A stretch of 28,372 nt of DNA from JAAZGD01 sp964383845 (GTDB lineage: Bacteria > Bacillota > Clostridia > Peptostreptococcales > Anaerovoracaceae), in assembly GCA_964383845.1 (NCBI GenBank), contig CAYLIF010000020.1, forward strand, positions 1 to 28,372, in the 5' to 3' direction. Position numbers and translations under genes: made by a program. Position 1 is the first letter of the stretch. Every line of letters starts with the position of its first letter. Below the pieces are notes generated by a model. It saw only the letters and a program-made list of their open reading frames with translations. It was not told the origin of the DNA and searched no databases. Of this stretch, positions 24,932-28,372 are shown piece after piece.

Positions 24932-27900
24932 TTATATTTTCTCTACAGAAATTCCTGTTTTATGGCCATTTAAATCTGTTTCTTCCATGGAAGCCGAAGA
25001 ATCCAATATTTCTACTGCAAGAGTTTCTTTCATAATATAGTCTTTATGCACATTTAAAGCCTCTTGAACATCCTTGTCAGTAGAAACATAAATCTTTATT
25101 CTATCCATCATTTCAAAGTCATTTTGTTTACGCATTTGTTGAACCTTGGAAATCAACTCTCTTGCCAATCCTTCTTGTATTAATTCGGGACTAAGGGTAG
25201 TGTCTAGTATAGTGAAAAGACCATTCTCCATTGCTACTGAAAATCCTTCTTTTGCTTCGATTCTAACGTCGATAAAGGATTTATCAATTTCAAAATCTTG
25301 ATTCTCTAAGCTAATTGTTAGGCGTTCATTAGTCTCCAGTTCTTTTACAAAGGTCTTAGGATCTAGTTGTTTTAAGTAGTTTGTGAAGGCTTTAATTTTT
25401 GGCCCAAAAGTAGGACCTGCCACTTTAAAATCTGGTTTCAAACTAAAATTCATAAAGGCGTCTAGGTCGTTTTCGAAGGAAACATCTTTCACATTTAGCT
25501 CTTCCATAAGTAGGGGAGTCAAGTCAGAGATAAGAGTCTCGTACTGTCCATCTACAAGGATTTTGGGAAGAGGTTGTCTTACTTTGATTCTTTCCTTCTC
25601 TCTAATTCCTCTTCCAAGGCTTACTAGACTTCTCACCAAATCCATCCTCTGTTCTACATTTTTGTCTAGCAAATCTATATTTCCCTTAGGGAAGAAAGAT
25701 ATATGTACAGACTCTTCTCCCGTTAGTTTGGTATATATTTCTTCTGCTATAAAAGGAGCAAAGGGTGCAGTTAGTTGACATACTCCCACTAACATCTCGT
25801 AGGTTGTTGCATATACGCTTTTCTTGTCTTCGCTCATTCCTTCTGTGTAGAATCGTCTTCTGGCTCTTCTGATAAACCAGTTAGATAAATCCTCGGAGAC
25901 AAATTCTTGTATTTTACGAACAGATTTCATATGGTCGTATTTATTCATATCTTCAGTAACATCTAGTATAAGTTGGTTATATTTACTTATAATCCATCTA
26001 TCTAGCTCTGGGCGATCTTCGTAATCTACAAAGATATTTGCTGGATCGATATTGTCTTGGTTAGAGTAAAGAACAAAGAAATTATATACATTTCTTAAAG
26101 TCCCAAAATACTTACTGTTAACCTCTTTTAAAGCCTCTTCATCAAACTTAGTGGGTGACCAAGCAGGAGAGCTGTGTAATAGATACCATCTTGTGGCATC
26201 GGCTCCGTATCTGTCGAACATCACAAAGGGGTCAACAGTGTTACCCTTAGTTTTGCTCATTTTTTTGCCTTCTTTATCTAAGATTAGATCATTAACCAAG
26301 ACATTTCTATATGGTGCTTTTTTCTTTATAAAGGTTGATATTGCCATTAAGGAATAGAACCAACCCCTTGTTTGATCAATGCCTTCACAGATAAAATCAG
26401 CAGGGAAAAGTTCTTTGTCAAAAATATCGGCATTCTCAAATGGGTAATGCCATTGGGCAAAAGGCATTGCACCTGAGTCAAACCAACAGTCCATAACCTC
26501 AGGAATTCTTTCCATAGTACCTTTACATTTAGGACATGTTAAATGAACATCATCTACATATGGACGATGGAGTTCAATGTCAATAGATATATCTTCTTGT
26601 GCTCTGTCTTTTAGTTCTTGACGACTTGAAATACACTCCAAATATCCGCACTCACAACGCCAAATGGGTATTGGAGTCCCCCAATATCGATTTCTTGAAA
26701 TAGCCCAATCTTTTACTTCTTCAAGCCAATTACCAAATCGTTTTTCTCCAACAAAGTCAGGGAACCAGTTAACAGTATTGTTGTTCGCCACTAACTCCTC
26801 CCGAAGTTTAGTCATTTCAATATACCAAGAAGGCTTTGCATAGTAGATTAAGGGAGTAGAACAACGCCAGCAGTGGGGATAGTTATGGTTGATTTTTTCC
26901 TTGGAAAAAACTTTATCTCCTTCTGCTAAATACTTTACGATATCAACATCTAGACCATCATCCATAACAAAACGTCCGGCCCAAGGTGTTGTGGTATAAG
27001 CACCTTCTTCATCTACAGGTTTTACGAATGGGAGATCATATTTTCTTCCGGTATTGTAGTCATCTTCACCAAAAGCAGGGGCAGTATGAACAATTCCCGT
27101 TCCATCTTCAACTGTTACATAATCCCCTAATGTTATAAAGAAAGCTTTTTTACTGGTGTCTACTTCAACAAAGGGCATAAGTTGCTCGTACTCAATATGT
27201 TCCAGAGCAGAACCCTTCATTTCCTCTAACACTTCGTAAGTTCCTTCACCTAAAATTTTATCTGCCAAAACCTTGGCAAGATAAACCACTTGGCCAGCAG
27301 AATTTGGAGCCTTATCATTTAACTTGGCCTTTATATAATCGAGATTTGGACCCACTGTCAGTGCCACATTTGAAGCTAAAGTCCAAGGTGTTGTGGTCCA
27401 TGCTAAAAAATATTCATCAGCATCTCGTCTTTTAAACTTTGCAGTTATAGTTAGAACCTTTACATCTTTATAGCCTTGAGCTACCTCATGAGAAGCCAAA
27501 CCAGTTCCACACCTTGGGCAGTAAGGAAGAATCTTATGACCTTCATAAATGAGATTACCTTTAAAGAACTCGCTGATAATCCACCAGCAAGATTCAATGT
27601 AATCATTATTTAATGTAATATAAGGGTCGTCCATATCAATGAGAAATCCCATTCTTTCAGTCATTAGACGCCAAAGGCCCTCGTATTTAAAGACGGATTC
27701 CTTACACTTCTCGTTAAATGCTTCCATCCCATAGTCTTCAATATCTTGTTTACCAGTTAGTTTTAGTTGTTTTTCAACTTCTATTTCAACGGGAAGGCCG
27801 TGGGTGTCCCAGCCTGCTTTACGTTTTACTTTGAATCCCTGCATGGTTTTATAACGACAGACAGAGTCTTTCAAAGTTCTTGCCATTACATGGTGTATTC

Positions 27901-28060
27901 CAGGGTGACCATTAGCTGTCGGCGGTCCTTCATAAAAGACAAAAGGGGGATAGCCTTCCCTAGCAGTTACACATTTCCCTAATAAATCTTCTTCTTTCCA
28001 TTTTTTTGCTTGGTCTAGCTGTACTTGAGCAATAGGCTCTTCAGACAAATGTTGAAACAT
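24932..28060 (-). CDS. ileS: Isoleucyl-tRNA synthetase, long type-2-like form with GxHH signature
   Basis: Charges tRNA-Ile with isoleucine and edits valine. The 1042 residues exceed the roughly 920-940 of the usual bacterial type 1 and match the long, eukaryote-like type 2. In order: the ATP signature segment GPPTANGHPGIHHV, in which the HxGH tetrad reads Gly54-Ile55-His56-His57; the CP1 editing domain with WTTTPWTLASN and TAPAFGEDDYN; ICEGIDQTRGWFYSL; KMSKT (in place of KMSKS) in GKKMSKTKGNTVDPF; the anticodon-binding domain; and a long C-terminal region. There is no C-terminal zinc finger like that of type 1. GAAAGG precedes the start. The gene stands alone behind a T-box leader and converges on cysE. 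Confidence 0.96.
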   Translation of the reverse strand: MFQHLSEEPIAQVQLDQAKKWKEEDLLGKCVTAREGYPPFVFYEGPPTANGHPGIHHVMARTLKDSVCRYKTMQGFKVKRKAGWDTHGLPVEIEVEKQLKLTGKQDIEDYGMEAFNEKCKESVFKYEGLWRLMTERMGFLIDMDDPYITLNNDYIESCWWIISEFFKGNLIYEGHKILPYCPRCGTGLASHEVAQGYKDVKVLTITAKFKRRDADEYFLAWTTTPWTLASNVALTVGPNLDYIKAKLNDKAPNSAGQVVYLAKVLADKILGEGTYEVLEEMKGSALEHIEYEQLMPFVEVDTSKKAFFITLGDYVTVEDGTGIVHTAPAFGEDDYNTGRKYDLPFVKPVDEEGAYTTTPWAGRFVMDDGLDVDIVKYLAEGDKVFSKEKINHNYPHCWRCSTPLIYYAKPSWYIEMTKLREELVANNNTVNWFPDFVGEKRFGNWLEEVKDWAISRNRYWGTPIPIWRCECGYLECISSRQELKDRAQEDISIDIELHRPYVDDVHLTCPKCKGTMERIPEVMDCWFDSGAMPFAQWHYPFENADIFDKELFPADFICEGIDQTRGWFYSLMAISTFIKKKAPYRNVLVNDLILDKEGKKMSKTKGNTVDPFVMFDRYGADATRWYLLHSSPAWSPTKFDEEALKEVNSKYFGTLRNVYNFFVLYSNQDNIDPANIFVDYEDRPELDRWIISKYNQLILDVTEDMNKYDHMKSVRKIQEFVSEDLSNWFIRRARRRFYTEGMSEDKKSVYATTYEMLVGVCQLTAPFAPFIAEEIYTKLTGEESVHISFFPKGNIDLLDKNVEQRMDLVRSLVSLGRGIREKERIKVRQPLPKILVDGQYETLISDLTPLLMEELNVKDVSFENDLDAFMNFSLKPDFKVAGPTFGPKIKAFTNYLKQLDPKTFVKELETNERLTISLENQDFEIDKSFIDVRIEAKEGFSVAMENGLFTILDTTLSPELIQEGLARELISKVQQMRKQNDFEMMDRIKIYVSTDKDVQEALNVHKDYIMKETLAVEILDSSASMEETDLNGHKTGISVEKI

Positions 28061-28297
28061 TATATTTTTCCTTTCATATAAAAATCCCTAACGCATACGC
28101 GCTAGGGACGATATAAAACCGCGGTACCACCCTAGTTGTTCAGCAAAAGGCCAAACCACTTCATTGATTATGAACTCAGGATTGATATTCAGACCTTGCT
28201 TTTCCACCTGCTTCTCAGCTTCCGCAGGCTCTCTGTAAGGAAATATTACAAGACTTACTAGGTTCCGTCAAAGTTCTCTATTTAATTTATTCGTAAC
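28061..28297 (-). ncRNA. T-box leader for ileS (tRNA-Ile-sensing riboswitch)
   Basis: Read on the minus strand, the leader has the conserved T-box AGGGTGGTACCGCGG at 28133-28119. Its UGGU pairs with an uncharged tRNA 3' end with discriminator A. Upstream, the stem I segment carries GAATATCAATC, with AUC at 28186-28184 as the isoleucine specifier codon, and the AGAGAG and GCTGAGAAGCAG distal elements. A terminator follows the T-box. Uncharged tRNA-Ile would stabilise the antiterminator and raise ileS expression. Confidence 0.93.
28080..28108 (-). terminator. Regulated terminator of the ileS T-box
   Basis: On the minus strand TCCCTAGCGC (28108-28099) pairs with GCGTTAGGGA (28094-28085) around loop GTAT, followed by TTTTTAT. 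It lies between the T-box sequence and the ileS start and competes with the antiterminator. Confidence 0.9.
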
Positions 28298-28303
28298 ACT
28301 GTT

Positions 28304-28332
28304 ATTCTAAGGGAAAGGATCCTCAATGTCAA
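28304..28332 (-). promoter_or_regulatory. Promoter of the ileS T-box transcript
   Basis: On the minus strand a perfect TTGACA (28332-28327) and TAGAAT (28309-28304) are separated by 17 bases. Transcription would start near 28297, giving a leader of about 240 bases. Confidence 0.8.
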
Positions 28333-28372
28333 GAAAATTATTAAAGAACAGGACTTTGCAAAGCTCCAACTT
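28333..28372. other. Window edge with a palindromic stretch
   Basis: The only structure seen is the near-palindrome GGACTTTGCAAAGCTCC at 28351-28367. It could be part of a terminator of a gene beyond the window, but no convincing T tract is visible on either strand. No gene is seen. Confidence 0.25.

Noticed and set aside
25383..25778. 131-residue plus-strand frame antisense to ileS
   Set aside because: It is a shadow of a strongly conserved coding sequence on the other strand, with no ribosome site.
28351..28367. Palindrome at the window edge as a terminator
   Set aside because: The arms are interrupted and a proper T tract is missing on both strands; the neighbouring gene is outside the window.

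Overview
The window is AT-rich and reads as the core translation, envelope and replication cluster of a low-GC Gram-positive anaerobe. The gene order pyrH-frr-uppS-cdsA-dxr-rseP-ispG-polC, then rimP-nusA-ylxR-ylxQ-infB-rbfA-nrnA-truB-ribF-rpsO-pnp, together with a PolC-type polymerase and a T-box in front of ileS, points to Firmicutes. The inserted paaK/ACT pair fits an amino-acid-fermenting member of Clostridia. I cannot name a genus.

Region 1 (1-10003, + strand): a good promoter at 89-118 leads into pyrH and a tightly packed run of genes. These cover UMP kinase, ribosome recycling, undecaprenyl diphosphate synthesis, CDP-diacylglycerol synthesis, two MEP isoprenoid steps (dxr, ispG), the site-2 protease RseP and PolC. 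The PolC is the most notable protein here. At 1242 residues it lacks the whole DEDD exonuclease domain that normally sits inside the PHP domain, while all nine expected PHP metal ligands are present.

Region 2 (10030-11777): a phenylacetate-CoA-ligase-like gene and a tandem-ACT gene, likely a metabolic pair, sit between polC and the rimP operon.

Region 3 (11778-20255): a consensus-like promoter (11784-11812) is followed by a perfect 13-bp hairpin with a poor T tract, then rimP-nusA-ylxR-ylxQ-infB-rbfA-nrnA-truB-ribF, many of them overlapping. The hairpin looks like an attenuator in the nusA operon leader.

Region 4 (20256-22903): rpsO with a structured leader that is probably an S15 autoregulatory site, a terminator, pnp, and a strong terminator.

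Region 5 (22904-24891): a small one-helix membrane protein, cysK and cysE form a cysteine-synthesis operon preceded by inverted repeats.

Region 6 (24857-28372, - strand): ileS faces cysE across a shared bidirectional terminator. It is preceded by a complete T-box leader (AUC specifier, T-box sequence, terminator) and a near-consensus promoter. The enzyme is a long, type-2-like IleRS whose HxGH signature reads G-I-H-H, the exchanged GxHH form linked to mupirocin hyper-resistance. No tRNA, rRNA, CRISPR array or insertion sequence was seen.
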